Shown piece after piece: positions 42,772 to 52,800 of a stretch of DNA of 64,000 bases. The notes beneath the pieces are model-generated. The model did not search any database. It was not told the DNA's origin and saw nothing but the letters and a program-made list of their open reading frames with translations. A program made the translations under genes and the position numbers. The DNA comes from Paenibacillus caseinilyticus (GTDB lineage Bacteria > Bacillota > Bacilli > Paenibacillales > NBRC-103111): assembly GCF_027533645.1 (NCBI RefSeq), contig NZ_JAQAGY010000001.1:1-64000 (forward strand). Reading direction: 5' to 3'. Position 1 is the stretch's first letter, and each line of letters opens with the position of its first letter.

Positions 42772-43629
42772 ATGAACCGCGGAGCAAGACTGCAGGCCTT
42801 ATCGGCCTTCCTGAAAGCACAGCGCGCGAAGCTGCTGCCCGAATACGTCGGCCTGCCGTCCGGCACCCGCCGGAGAACTCCGGGGCTCCGCAGAGAAGAA
42901 GTCGCGCAGCTGGCCGGCGTCAGTCCGACCTGGTACACGTGGCTGGAGCAAGGCCGGGACATCCAGGTGTCTGCCTCGGTGCTGGACTGCGTCGCCGCCG
43001 CTCTGAAGCTTAGCCGGGATGAACGGAGCTACCTGTTCTCGCTGGCGCTCGATACCGGGGGATCGGCCGCCGGCGCGCTCCCGGAAGAGCCGCTGCCGAT
43101 CTCCCCGCCCCTGCAGAGAATCCTGCAGGAGCTGAGACACTGCCCCACGATCATCTCGGACCGGAGATGCCAGATCGTGGGCTGGAACGAGGCGGCCTCG
43201 CACGTGTTCTTGAACTTCGAGCAGATGCCGCCGGAGCAGCGGAATATGATCCGCCTGCTCTTCTCGCGCAAAGAACTCAGGCGGCTCGCGGTCAACTGGG
43301 AGCATTTTGTCAGCGGCTTCCTCGCGATCTTCCGCGCCTATTATGGGCAGTATGTGGAGGACGAGTGGTACGACGGGTTCCTGCGGGAGATGCAGGAGAT
43401 GCACCCCGAGTTCCTTCCCCTGTGGGAGCAGAGCAAGGTCAGCTCCGCCCCGGAGGTGCTGCTGGAATTCCGGCATGCGGTGGCGGGCAAGATGCAGTTC
43501 CACCTCACGAGCCTGCAGGTGCACGGGACGGCCGACCTGCGCTGCAGCATCTACACCCCCGCACCGGATTCCCGGACCGAAGCCAAGCTCCGCCGGTGGA
43601 CAGAGCAGCGTACGGCAGCCTCCGACTGA
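42772..43629 (+). CDS. XRE helix-turn-helix regulator with MmyB-like ligand domain
   Basis: The protein is 285 aa. The N-terminal helix-turn-helix (GLRREEVAQLAGVSPTWYTW, about 38-75) is preceded by the typical RRRTPGLRREE signature. The C-terminal part (about 105-270: CQIVGWNEAASHVFLNFEQM and a C-terminal helix set) is the MmyB-type domain known to bind fatty-acid-like ligands. GAGGGAGG site. Divergent from fabF, it is a plausible lipid-responsive controller of that gene. Confidence 0.88.
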   Translation: MNRGARLQALSAFLKAQRAKLLPEYVGLPSGTRRRTPGLRREEVAQLAGVSPTWYTWLEQGRDIQVSASVLDCVAAALKLSRDERSYLFSLALDTGGSAAGALPEEPLPISPPLQRILQELRHCPTIISDRRCQIVGWNEAASHVFLNFEQMPPEQRNMIRLLFSRKELRRLAVNWEHFVSGFLAIFRAYYGQYVEDEWYDGFLREMQEMHPEFLPLWEQSKVSSAPEVLLEFRHAVAGKMQFHLTSLQVHGTADLRCSIYTPAPDSRTEAKLRRWTEQRTAASD

Positions 43630-43712
43630 ATGGCCCATGGAACCGCGTACCAAGCCCAGAAAGATGATAACGCCTGCTATGCAACTTGCTGTGTGTAGGC
43701 GCGCTATTTGCA

Positions 43713-43750
43713 CAAAGAAGCCCTTGGGCACCATACCAAGGGCTTCTTTG
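43713..43750. terminator. bidirectional terminator
   Basis: CAAAGAAGCCCTTGG and its complement form a perfect 15-bp stem with an 8-base loop. It separates the MmyB-like gene from the convergent LacI gene. Confidence 0.85.
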
Positions 43751-43782
43751 TGTTCAATTGGCCTTCACCGAAGCTGCCTCTA

Positions 43783-44847
43783 TCAGGCGTACAGTGTCTT
43801 GGCCGCTCCCGCCGTCGACTCCCGGTACATGACTTCCCCCGAGAGCAGCAGCTTCTCCGTAGCGTCCTGATCCTTCCCCACCCGCTCCAACAGCTTCTCT
43901 ACGGCTCTCGCTCCCATCAGTTCCTTCGGAACATTCACCGTAGTCAAAGAAGGAGAGGTCTGATAGGAATTCTCGATATTGTCGAAGCCGCTTACCGACA
44001 CATCCGCCGGTACCTTGAGGCCCATGCCGAGGAGCACCTGAACGGCATCCAGCGCGATCGTATCGTTAGCACAGATGAATGCCGTAGGCAGGTTCTGCTG
44101 CCGCTGAAACCCCTCCAGCACTTCCCGGATCTGATCGCCGAAAGCTTCATACCCTTCCAGCCGGATCAGCAGCGAAGCCGGAGTATCGGTTGCAAGCCCC
44201 TGCTCCTCCACCGCGCTGCGGAAGCCGGTCCAGCGGTCATAGAAGCTCCGCGAATAGCGGGGGTCTCCTACGAACATCAGACGCTTGTGGCCGATGCCGA
44301 TCAAATAATTCGTCAGCCGGTGCATCGAGTCGTAGTTGTTGACGAAGACCGTATCCGAAGGGATCAGCCCATCCTCATGGTCCACAAGCACGAAGGGCAC
44401 ACCTAGACGGTGAACTTCAAGAAGAACGGAACTGGAGATCTCGCCGACCCCGATCATGCCGAGAATGCCGTTTGGATTCAGCGCCTGCAGAAAATGATCC
44501 GCGCTCTGCTCCATCACGATCATCATGCCGAGTCCGGCGCCCTCCAGCCTCGCCGAGATTCCGTCCAGAATCCGTCCCCAATACAGGGACTCCTTCGTTT
44601 GAAACCGGACATTGGGCATCAGCACCAGCACGGACTGCTTCGAGCCTCCTTCCGCAGGGGCCTCCGGCGGTTTCGGCGGAAGATACGGGTTCGTATTCGC
44701 GAAGTAGCCGAGCTGGGAGGCCGCTTTAATCACTTTCTCTTTCGTAGACTCGCTTACGCCGCCTTTGCCCGACAGCGCTTTGGACACAACAAATTTGGAT
44801 ACGCCCATATAATCCGCAATCTGCTGCATGGTTACTTTCTTAGCCAT
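43783..44847 (-). CDS. LacI-family regulator of the mannan locus
   Basis: The start is ATG 44847 (MAKKVTMQQIADYMGVSKFV), giving 354 aa. The LacI helix-turn-helix and hinge (residues about 5-60) are followed by a periplasmic-binding-like sensor domain (GMGLKVPADVSVSGFDNIEN, a classical C-terminal part). Its own promoter has a TATAAT with GTTAGC/CTAAC repeats between -35 and -10, suggesting autoregulation, and GCTAAC half-sites also occur at the GH26 gene promoter. A mannooligosaccharide inducer is the natural guess. Confidence 0.9.
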   Translation of the reverse strand: MAKKVTMQQIADYMGVSKFVVSKALSGKGGVSESTKEKVIKAASQLGYFANTNPYLPPKPPEAPAEGGSKQSVLVLMPNVRFQTKESLYWGRILDGISARLEGAGLGMMIVMEQSADHFLQALNPNGILGMIGVGEISSSVLLEVHRLGVPFVLVDHEDGLIPSDTVFVNNYDSMHRLTNYLIGIGHKRLMFVGDPRYSRSFYDRWTGFRSAVEEQGLATDTPASLLIRLEGYEAFGDQIREVLEGFQRQQNLPTAFICANDTIALDAVQVLLGMGLKVPADVSVSGFDNIENSYQTSPSLTTVNVPKELMGARAVEKLLERVGKDQDATEKLLLSGEVMYRESTAGAAKTLYA

Positions 44848-44887
44848 TCGTCTGCACCAACCTATTGTATCAATGATAGATGACCCC

Positions 44888-44918
44888 ATTATAACACGGT
44901 TAGCACTATTAACCTAAC
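44888..44918 (-). promoter_or_regulatory. lacI promoter with operator-like repeat
   Basis: On the minus strand TATAAT (44893-44888) is preceded by GTGCTAACC; the region contains GGTTAGC...TTAACC and GTTAG...CTAAC arms. An operator overlapping the -10/-35 spacer fits self-repression by the LacI protein. Confidence 0.5.
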
Positions 44919-44944
44919 AAATACTAACATAACGGGAGCCCTTC

Positions 44945-46267
44945 TTACTTTCCGCGGGCACGGTTCTCGAGCGCACGGATCCGGTTCGCCTTCCAGCTGG
45001 CATTGAGTTCTCCGAACGCAGCCGGCAGCCGGTCCGCGACAGCGGCACGCTGCAGATACTGCCCCTTGTAGAAGTCGATCTTCGCTTTATTGCCAATCTC
45101 GTACCATAGTGGCGACGACGGGACATTCTCGAATACGGCGGGACGGTAAGAGAAGAACTCCTCAAGCTGCGGAAGCTCCGGCTTCCGCTTCTTCTGGGGC
45201 GGGATGAAGCCCGACAATTCCGCGTAGCCCGACTCCTCGACCATGAAGCGGATCCAGGCCTTGGCCGCCTCCTTATTCCTGCTGTTCTTGCTGACAGCGT
45301 AGAACCAATCTGTATTCATGAGTGCATGATAAGTACCGTTGTTATCGTAAGGGAACGGAATATACCCGATATCCTGCGGCGCGGTACCTGCCCTCTCCAG
45401 CTGTCGGATCATCCAGTTTCCCATAAAAAACATGCCTACGCTGCCCTGCGCAAATTCCCCCTTGGACAGCTCCCACCGGTTGGTCTGCAGATCTTTCTCC
45501 ACGTACCCGTTCCCCATCAAGGTCCGCAGAATCGTCAGCGACCGCCCGAACTCGTTCTCCGTGCGGAACGGTTCGTCGGTTTCGATCATCGAATCGAGAT
45601 AATTGCCCTTGCCGCTCATCATCGTGACGAGCACTTCGCCCCACTGCTTCATCGGCCACTGTGCCCCGTAATTGATGTAGAACGGCGTAAGGCCGGCTTG
45701 CTTCAGTTTCGCGCAGGCGGCATACAATTCATCGAGCGTCCGGGGCGGCGATACGATCCCGGCCTTGGCGAAGGCCCTCTTGTTGTAGATAATGCCTTCG
45801 GTGGATACCCCGGAGACAATGCCATAAATATTGCCGAGGTAAGACTTATAATATTTGAAATACAGATCTCCGAGCCCTTCTGCCGTGTCGTTCAGGTTCT
45901 CGAAGAAATCCTCCAGGTTCACCTGCGCGATATTCCCTGGAATGAGCAGCACATCCCCCGCATCCCCGGTCGTCAGCCGGATGCGGATATCGCTCTCGTA
46001 GCTGACGATCGGCTCGAAGACCACTTCTTCCACTTCCGGATACCGGGCTTGGAACGCTTCGGCATACCGGCCGAACGTCCCGTCTTCGACCAGATCCACG
46101 CGATGGGTCGAAACCGTCAGCCTGCCGTTCACCTTGGGCGGAGCTGCGCTAAGAGCAGAGTCAGCCTCCGGCCGGGTTGGCGGCTGCTGTATGCCGCCTC
46201 TGTCTGTACAGGCGGAGACCAGCAGCAGGATAACCATCAGGAGCAATCCCCTTCGCATGGTTGTCAT
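44945..46267 (-). CDS. second sugar-binding lipoprotein, next to the sensor pair
   Basis: The protein is 440 aa, an extracellular solute-binding protein (family 1). The lipobox is LLVSAC with C20. It is clearly paralogous to the binding protein at 54477: shared stretches include GIVSGVSTEG, QWPMK.WGEVLV and SGFIPPQK. It has no permease genes beside it; instead it directly follows the YesM/YesN-like kinase/regulator genes (16-base gap). It may feed the importer or act as the sensory partner of the kinase. Two ATGs four codons apart both have AAGGAGG upstream. Confidence 0.88.
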   Translation of the reverse strand: MTTMRRGLLLMVILLLVSACTDRGGIQQPPTRPEADSALSAAPPKVNGRLTVSTHRVDLVEDGTFGRYAEAFQARYPEVEEVVFEPIVSYESDIRIRLTTGDAGDVLLIPGNIAQVNLEDFFENLNDTAEGLGDLYFKYYKSYLGNIYGIVSGVSTEGIIYNKRAFAKAGIVSPPRTLDELYAACAKLKQAGLTPFYINYGAQWPMKQWGEVLVTMMSGKGNYLDSMIETDEPFRTENEFGRSLTILRTLMGNGYVEKDLQTNRWELSKGEFAQGSVGMFFMGNWMIRQLERAGTAPQDIGYIPFPYDNNGTYHALMNTDWFYAVSKNSRNKEAAKAWIRFMVEESGYAELSGFIPPQKKRKPELPQLEEFFSYRPAVFENVPSSPLWYEIGNKAKIDFYKGQYLQRAAVADRLPAAFGELNASWKANRIRALENRARGK

Positions 46268-46283
46268 CCGCCTCCTTCTTTCT

Positions 46284-47792
46284 TTATTTTCTGACGGTAT
46301 CCCTATACTCTTTCGGCGTGAAGCCGACCGTCTTTTTGAAGATTTTATTAAAATAGGCCGGATCGGGATAGCCTACCCGCTCCCCGATTTCATAGGTTTT
46401 GAGCTCGGTGCGTTCCTTCAACAGTTCCTTCGCTTTCTGAATCCGGATACCGATCAAAAATTCGGTCAGCGTCTGCCCGGTCTCCGACTTGAACAGCTTG
46501 CTGAGGTAATTCGGCGTGAGGAAAACTTGGGCTGCCAAAGCAGACAGATCGATGTCCCTTTGGAAGTCTTCCATGAGAATCTTCTTGACTTGGCCGATCA
46601 CCCGGTTCTCCTGACTGCCCCGCCTCTCCCCGCTCACCCGGAGCAGATCGGACATGATCCAGCTCCACTGCGCCGCGATCTGTTCGAATCGCATGGCATC
46701 ATAGACCAAGGATTCCCACTTCAGCGAGCCGTCATAGTCGGAGTCGATCACTTCGGCCAGCTCGGGGATCTCCTGTCGCAGCAGGAAGAGGGTCCCCTCG
46801 AAGAGCTCAAGCACCTGCCGCTTCTCCGGCCTGAGTTCGGCCAGTCGGAGCAGAAGCCCCTGCAGCGCCTCGCAGATGCCCGCCGTATCCAGTACATCAA
46901 GATAGGGCCTCAGGTCTTTCTCGACCTTGGCGAACTGCCCCTGTACCGATATCACGGGAATCTCTTCCACAGAAGCGCTCAGCACCCTCCCGCTGCCGTA
47001 CATCGCATAATGGCTCGCCCGGAGCGCTTCCTGGTACGCCTCATTCCACTCGCGGGGCTCCTGTACTGCCGGCCCCATCCCGACGGACAGGCAGCCCTTC
47101 TGGCCCGCGGTGCAGGAGTGAACCAGCAGCCGGCCGAGGTCAGCCGTTCCCTGCGGATTGGCGTGCGGGCCAGCTGAGAACAGCAGGCAGACGAGATGCG
47201 GGGACACGGGGACGACCTCCAGGAAAGCAGCTCCCGTGACGCCGGAAGCCCACTTTCGCAGCGCCCCCGGATCGATCGGCTCCTCTCCCCGGATGACGAT
47301 GCAGGCCGCTTCGCCCCCGCGAGTCAGCTCCGGCATCTCCTCTGTGGGATCCGGCTCCCTGCCCTCCAGCCTCTCCCGGATCCAGTCCGTGCGCCTGGCC
47401 TGCCCTTCGCTCCGCCGCTTCTCCGTCTCCCCGTGCAGACGTCTCAGCAGTTCGAAGAGCTCCTGCTTGTTCACGGGCTTCAGCAGGTATTCCGTCACCC
47501 GGAACTGCAGTGCCTTGCGGGCATACTCGAACTCGCTGTAGCCGCTTACTATCACGCACTGCACGCCGGGACGCTGATCCCGGAGCTTTCCGATCAGCTC
47601 CAGGCCATCCATCCCGGGCATCTGGATGTCCGTAATGATCACATCGACATCTTTGCCCGGCAGATCGGCCAAGAGCTCCGTGCCGCTCGCATAGGATCCG
47701 ACGACCTCGTACTCCGCGCTTTCTTTCGTGATGATTTTCTCCAGTCCGAGCCGGATGCGTTCCTCGTCATCGGCTATCATAATACGCAGCAT
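46284..47792 (-). CDS. YesN-type response regulator with AraC output domain
   Basis: The protein is 502 aa. The receiver has D55 (VIITDIQMPGMDG) and the pocket residues DDE near the N-terminus. A middle region of unclear fold is followed by two C-terminal AraC-type helix-turn-helices (about 400-502: ALAAQVFLTPNYLSKLFKSE, IGERVGYPDPAYFNKIFKKT). It is transcribed with the sensor kinase (12-base gap) and the second binding protein. In this locus it should activate the transporter and mannanase genes in response to extracellular sugar. Confidence 0.92.
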   Translation of the reverse strand: MLRIMIADDEERIRLGLEKIITKESAEYEVVGSYASGTELLADLPGKDVDVIITDIQMPGMDGLELIGKLRDQRPGVQCVIVSGYSEFEYARKALQFRVTEYLLKPVNKQELFELLRRLHGETEKRRSEGQARRTDWIRERLEGREPDPTEEMPELTRGGEAACIVIRGEEPIDPGALRKWASGVTGAAFLEVVPVSPHLVCLLFSAGPHANPQGTADLGRLLVHSCTAGQKGCLSVGMGPAVQEPREWNEAYQEALRASHYAMYGSGRVLSASVEEIPVISVQGQFAKVEKDLRPYLDVLDTAGICEALQGLLLRLAELRPEKRQVLELFEGTLFLLRQEIPELAEVIDSDYDGSLKWESLVYDAMRFEQIAAQWSWIMSDLLRVSGERRGSQENRVIGQVKKILMEDFQRDIDLSALAAQVFLTPNYLSKLFKSETGQTLTEFLIGIRIQKAKELLKERTELKTYEIGERVGYPDPAYFNKIFKKTVGFTPKEYRDTVRK

Positions 47793-47804
47793 GCCTTCCC
47801 ACTC

Positions 47805-49661
47805 CTATTCCCATGAACGGTGCAGCCTGACATGAACCTCCGTGCCGCCGCCCTCCGTACTGTATACTTCCAGTCCGTACGCTTCGCCGTAATACAGCTT
47901 CAGCCGCTCATTCACATTGCGCAGGCCGATGCCCCGCTTATCGCCCTGACGGGCTTCCGCGGATGACAGGGATCGGCGCAGCTTCTCCAGCGTCTGCGGA
48001 CTCATGCCGATTCCGTTATCCTTGATCACCATGACGGCATCCTCCCCGCTGCTTACGAGAGAGACGGATACGAGCATCTTCCGCGACGTGTCCATCCCGT
48101 GCAGGATCGCGTTCTCCACGATCGGCTGCACGGTCAATTTGAGCATCCGCAGCGGTTCGAAACGCTCGTACGGCTCAATGGCCAGCTGGAAGCGGCCCGG
48201 ATACCGGAACTCCTGCAGCAGCATATAATTGCGCAGATGCTCCAGCTCATCTTCCACCTGCACGAATTCCTTCTTGTCCGTAATGCTGTATCGCAGCAGC
48301 TTCCCGAGAATCTCCGTCATATCGGCCACTTCATCGTCGTCGTTGAACTCGGCCGTCATGCGGATGGACTCCAGCGTGTTGTAAATAAAATGAGGATTGA
48401 TCTGCAGCTGCAGCGCGTGCAGCTCGGCCTCCTTCTTCCTCTCCCCGATCCGGATATTCTCCTCGATGAGATGGCGGATCCGCTCGATCATCCGGTTGAA
48501 CTGGTTGCCTAGCCGCCCCGCCTCATCCTGGGTCGTGACCGGGAAGCTGACATCCAGGTTGCCCTGCTGTACGCTCTTCATCAGGGACACCAGCTTCCGC
48601 AGCGAACGGGTAAGAGCGAAGGACAGGAAGATCGACACCACGAGAGCCAGGGAGATCGTGAGCAGCGTCGCCAGCAGGGTGAACTCCCGGGTGCGCTGTA
48701 CGCCCTGGGTCAGTTCATCGAGCGGTACCGTGATCACCACGCGCCACCCGGAGCGCTCCGATACGGAGTAGACGACCAGCGACTTGCGTCCTCCCACCTC
48801 TTCGGTGAAGCTGCCTTGGCCCTCCCGTCCCTGCTGCAGCCAGTGGCCCTCCTCCACCTTGCGGGTCATGTAAGTGCGGTCGCTGTCATAGATCACGACA
48901 TCCTCGTTATTGATGATAAAGGTCTTCCCGCGGGTCACCTCATCCATATCCTTCACGAAGCGTTCGAAGGAATCCATATTGGCATCGACGACGATCAGCC
49001 CGATCGGTTCGTAAGCATTGTTGAACACCTCGCGGACCACCGAGAACAGATAGTTGCGCCGGTTCGTGTTATTGACGACCTCTTCGGTCGGTATCAACGC
49101 CGGGAGCCCCTTATGCTCCTCCACCGCCCGTTTCCACACCCCATAACGCTTGTCGATATCCAGGCGCACCCCGCTCTTGTAGCGGTAATACGCATTCCCG
49201 TAGGCGTCAAAAAGATACACGGATGTCGTATCTTCCTTGATGTTGTTCAGGAAATTGATGCTGGATTCGATCCGCTGCCGGATATCCACGGAGGACGGCG
49301 TCAGGGACTGCGAGGCCGCAGGGGTTCCTGCCGGTCCGTTCGCCACGCTCTCGTAATACTGGTTGGAGAGCTCCAGGTTTTCTTTGATCTCCTCCACGTA
49401 TGCCGGAATGGTCGACAGCTTCTCCATATCCCGGATATATTCGTCGAGCCGGTTGGCGGTTTCCTTGGACACCTCTTGGACATAAGCCGCCGTATTGTCC
49501 TGGACCGACCTCGCGTAATTCTGGTCCGAGTAATAACTAAGCATCGATATGGGAATAATCAGCAGACTGACAAATATAAGGATGAGCTTCCATTCCATCC
49601 GCAGCTGAGCGAGCTGCACCATGGGCCCCCGCAGAAGAAAAAGTTGAAGTCGTTTACGCAT
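47805..49661 (-). CDS. YesM-type sensor histidine kinase
   Basis: The protein is 618 aa with two membrane helices (about 25-45 and 325-350) around a large extracytoplasmic dCache-like sensor domain, then HAMP and a His_kinase domain of the LytS/YesM type. The phosphorylated H424 is in NPHFIYNTLESIRM, and the ATPase part has MSPQTLEKLRRSL and GIGLRNVNERLKLYYG. It is the partner of the AraC-type regulator downstream. The nearby binding-protein paralog may present ligand to its outer domain. Confidence 0.93.
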   Translation of the reverse strand: MRKRLQLFLLRGPMVQLAQLRMEWKLILIFVSLLIIPISMLSYYSDQNYARSVQDNTAAYVQEVSKETANRLDEYIRDMEKLSTIPAYVEEIKENLELSNQYYESVANGPAGTPAASQSLTPSSVDIRQRIESSINFLNNIKEDTTSVYLFDAYGNAYYRYKSGVRLDIDKRYGVWKRAVEEHKGLPALIPTEEVVNNTNRRNYLFSVVREVFNNAYEPIGLIVVDANMDSFERFVKDMDEVTRGKTFIINNEDVVIYDSDRTYMTRKVEEGHWLQQGREGQGSFTEEVGGRKSLVVYSVSERSGWRVVITVPLDELTQGVQRTREFTLLATLLTISLALVVSIFLSFALTRSLRKLVSLMKSVQQGNLDVSFPVTTQDEAGRLGNQFNRMIERIRHLIEENIRIGERKKEAELHALQLQINPHFIYNTLESIRMTAEFNDDDEVADMTEILGKLLRYSITDKKEFVQVEDELEHLRNYMLLQEFRYPGRFQLAIEPYERFEPLRMLKLTVQPIVENAILHGMDTSRKMLVSVSLVSSGEDAVMVIKDNGIGMSPQTLEKLRRSLSSAEARQGDKRGIGLRNVNERLKLYYGEAYGLEVYSTEGGGTEVHVRLHRSWE

Positions 49662-49790
49662 TCCCGTTCTCCTAACCGCCTACCAGCGTCAAACTTGCCA
49701 CATCAGACGGACCAGCTTTCTGGCTCCCAGTCTTCTATTCCTGTTCTTATTGTAGCACAGGGATCTCCGCCTGTAGTCTGCCAATAACAA

Positions 49791-49825
49791 ACAACCCGAA
49801 AGAAGAAAATCCTCTTCCGGGTTGT
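49791..49825. terminator. terminator of the S-layer GH26 gene
   Basis: ACAACCCG...CGGGTTGT with inner GAAGA/TCTTC pairing, right after the GH26-SLH stop. On the minus strand the hairpin is followed by TTGTTATTGG rather than a long T run. Confidence 0.7.
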
Positions 49826-49835
49826 CCGCACTTCC

Positions 49836-52800
49836 CTACTCTGACGCGCTCAATCTGACCTCGTCCACGTAGACGACGCTTGACCCGGTCCCGCTCGCCG
49901 GTTCGATCTTGACGCCGATCGATTGGACCAGATCCGCATTCGCAATGGAAGCGACAGGGATCGAGAGCTCTGCAAACCCGCTCGAGTCCACCAGCGCCGC
50001 CCCGCTGTCATGCCAGACCCAGTCCGGGCCCGTCTTCACATACAGCCGGGCATTCGCCTGGCCTGCGGATAACTTCAGCCTGACGCTCAGCTTATCCACT
50101 GCGGACAGATCCAAGGCTTCCACCTTGCTCAATTCGAAGCCTGCGCTTCCGGCCAGAGAGAAGCTCGAGCTTAGAGAGGAGCTTCCGGAGGCGGCCGCTT
50201 CCGTCGTCACGGCAGGGGCCGTCGCGGAAGCCCCATTCTGCTCCAGGACCCAGCCTCCGGTATCCGTCTCGAAGTCGTAGAGAATGCCGGGCTGTGCCGC
50301 CGAGCTGCCCGGGCCCGATCCGCCGTTCGGCACCGTAGGCGCCTCCGGGTTCAGCACCGCACGGATGTCATCGAAGTACATCGCGCTCTCGAGCTTCGCA
50401 CCGTTCACAGCGTTGGTATAAATCGAGAACTCCTGGACGCTCTTCAGCTTCGTCTTCGTAAGCTGTCCCGAGCCCCCATGGACGGGAACGAAGGCTGTGA
50501 ACGGAATCTCCTCCAGGTGGGGCGTGGACTGATCCGTTGCCGGATAATATTCATAGTAGGTTCCATCCACCTTCAACTGAATGACGAGCTTCTGGTTCTG
50601 CCCGTCCGGCGTAAGCCAGAACTGCAGCTGGTTGACTCCGGACCAGTCGCGGCTGCCGAGAAGCTTGTTCACTCCCGAGTAGCCTGCGCCGGCTAACTTG
50701 TATTGATACTTCATCGCATACAGGCCTTGGCGTGCCTGACCCGGTGCCAGGGACACCGACGCGCCGTCTCCGCTGGCGGAGACGAAGGCAGTCTGGAGTC
50801 CTACGTCCAGTCCCTGATAGCCTTCGAAGTCGTCCACTACGGACGGATCCTGCGGAGCATCATGATACACACTGTACAGCTCCACATTGTCGAGATACAC
50901 AGGACCGGTGTACTCCAGTCCGCTGCCTACGATCGAGAGGGCAAGTCCTGTGGCCGCTGCGGACAAATCCGGACTGGTGAGATCGATGGATGCCGGATAG
51001 ACCGCATACACGGCGTCACCTACGGTCACTGTCTCGAGGTCGGACAGCTTCCTTGCCGTCGCATTCATGCCATACTTCGTGTCCCAGTCCGGCGGCAGCA
51101 TGACGACCGCCTGCAGCGACGCGTCTGCGCTCTTACTGCCGGCCTCCAGCGGAATCATAAGATCGAACCGCACCCGCTTCACATCCGCCAGATTCACATC
51201 CCGGGCAGCCGATGTCAGCTGGAGCTTCAGCTCCTGCCAGGTATCCGTGTACACCATATCCGTTACGTTCAGCTGCAGCCTGCCGCTGCCGGCAAAGTCC
51301 GCATGCCCGATCGATGTCACGGAAGCCTGGTACCCTCCGTTCGACTGGAAGCCTGCGATGCCGTCATCGAAGGTGTAGGCGTGCATCAGCATCTCTTCCA
51401 CTTTGACGAAGACCGTATTCGTCTCCTGGTGGGTCACGGCGCCGTCCTGATATACCTTCACCGTATATTGCGCCGTCTTCCCGTTGAAGGCCGGGTCCAA
51501 CTTCCAATCCGCCGAGTAATAGCCTTCGGCATCCAGCGTCATGGGAATTTCGCTCTCCGATCCGTCCACCGTGAAGACGACGCGGTCCGGATTCATGTGC
51601 AGCACCTTGGCCCGCACCTTCGTCACCGGGGTGCTTACCGTGCTCTGCTCTACCGGTGTAACGGCATGCATGAGCGGCGCTTCTTTGGCCGGCGTCAGCT
51701 TCCTGCCGGTCACCTCGTCCACTTCCCGGAGGAAACTGGAATAAGGATCGTTGTAGAACGCCTTAAAGTCCGGCAGCAATTCATGGTCGCCGAGCTCCGG
51801 GTGGCTGCTGTAAGGCACGAACAAATTGCTGTTCAGCCCGAAGTTGGCCCAGGTCTGCATGTAGGCCATGCGCTTCGCCTGCGGATCGCTCTGGATCGCG
51901 CCAAGCACCTTGCTGAACCAGGCGAGATCCCCGTTGCCGGTTGTCTTCATCCCCTGCGGGCTGTAGCCGAACTCGGTCAGGGCGGCAATCTTGCCTTTGC
52001 TGTCGGCCACGCCGGAGATCATCCGAAGATCCTCTACGAGCGCATTCAGGAAAGCTTCCGTTCCCGGAGCGGCCTGGTTGTCATATTGGTCCATCCCCAG
52101 GATATCCACATAAGCATCGCCCGGGTAGGTAGTGAGATACTTCGCGGAATCGCCGCCGAACGGACCGTTGGGCGACCAGGCATAGAGCAGGTTATGGACG
52201 CCCTTGGTGTCCCGCAGATACTCGACCGTATACCGGTAGAGCTCGATGTACTGCTCTGTCGGCGTCGTCTTGGCGCCCCACCAGAACCAGCCGCCGTTCT
52301 GTTCGTGGAACACTCGGAAGATGAGCGGAATCGGCGTGCCTTCATCGTCCTTCAGCCTCAGGGCAAAGTCGGCGATGAGGTCGAGGTAAGCCGTGAACGC
52401 CGCATTCGCCTTGCCGCCGGGAAGCACATTCTCCGCCACATTCCCGGTCGTGTCGCTGTATTTGCCCCCCGTCACAAAGTTCGAGGGATGCATGCTGAGC
52501 GCAAGCAAACCGCCGAGTTCATGGGCCTGCTTCATCTTAGCGAGCAGCCGGTCCCGGCTCTGCGCGGTATCGCCCGGCACGCCCGGCTTCTCATCGCCCT
52601 GGAGGCTCAGCGTATCCCAGCCGAACATGGCGGGATAATCGCCGACAGCCTGCCGCACATCAGACTCTGTGCCCATCGGATTCTGGATGGAGAATCCCTC
52701 GTCTGTTGCATGCTGGTGCCCGAACAGAATCTCCCGTCCCCTCACGTCCTGGAGGTAGGCGAACAAGGAGCGTGTCGCTTCGGTTGCGCCGGCATCCACC

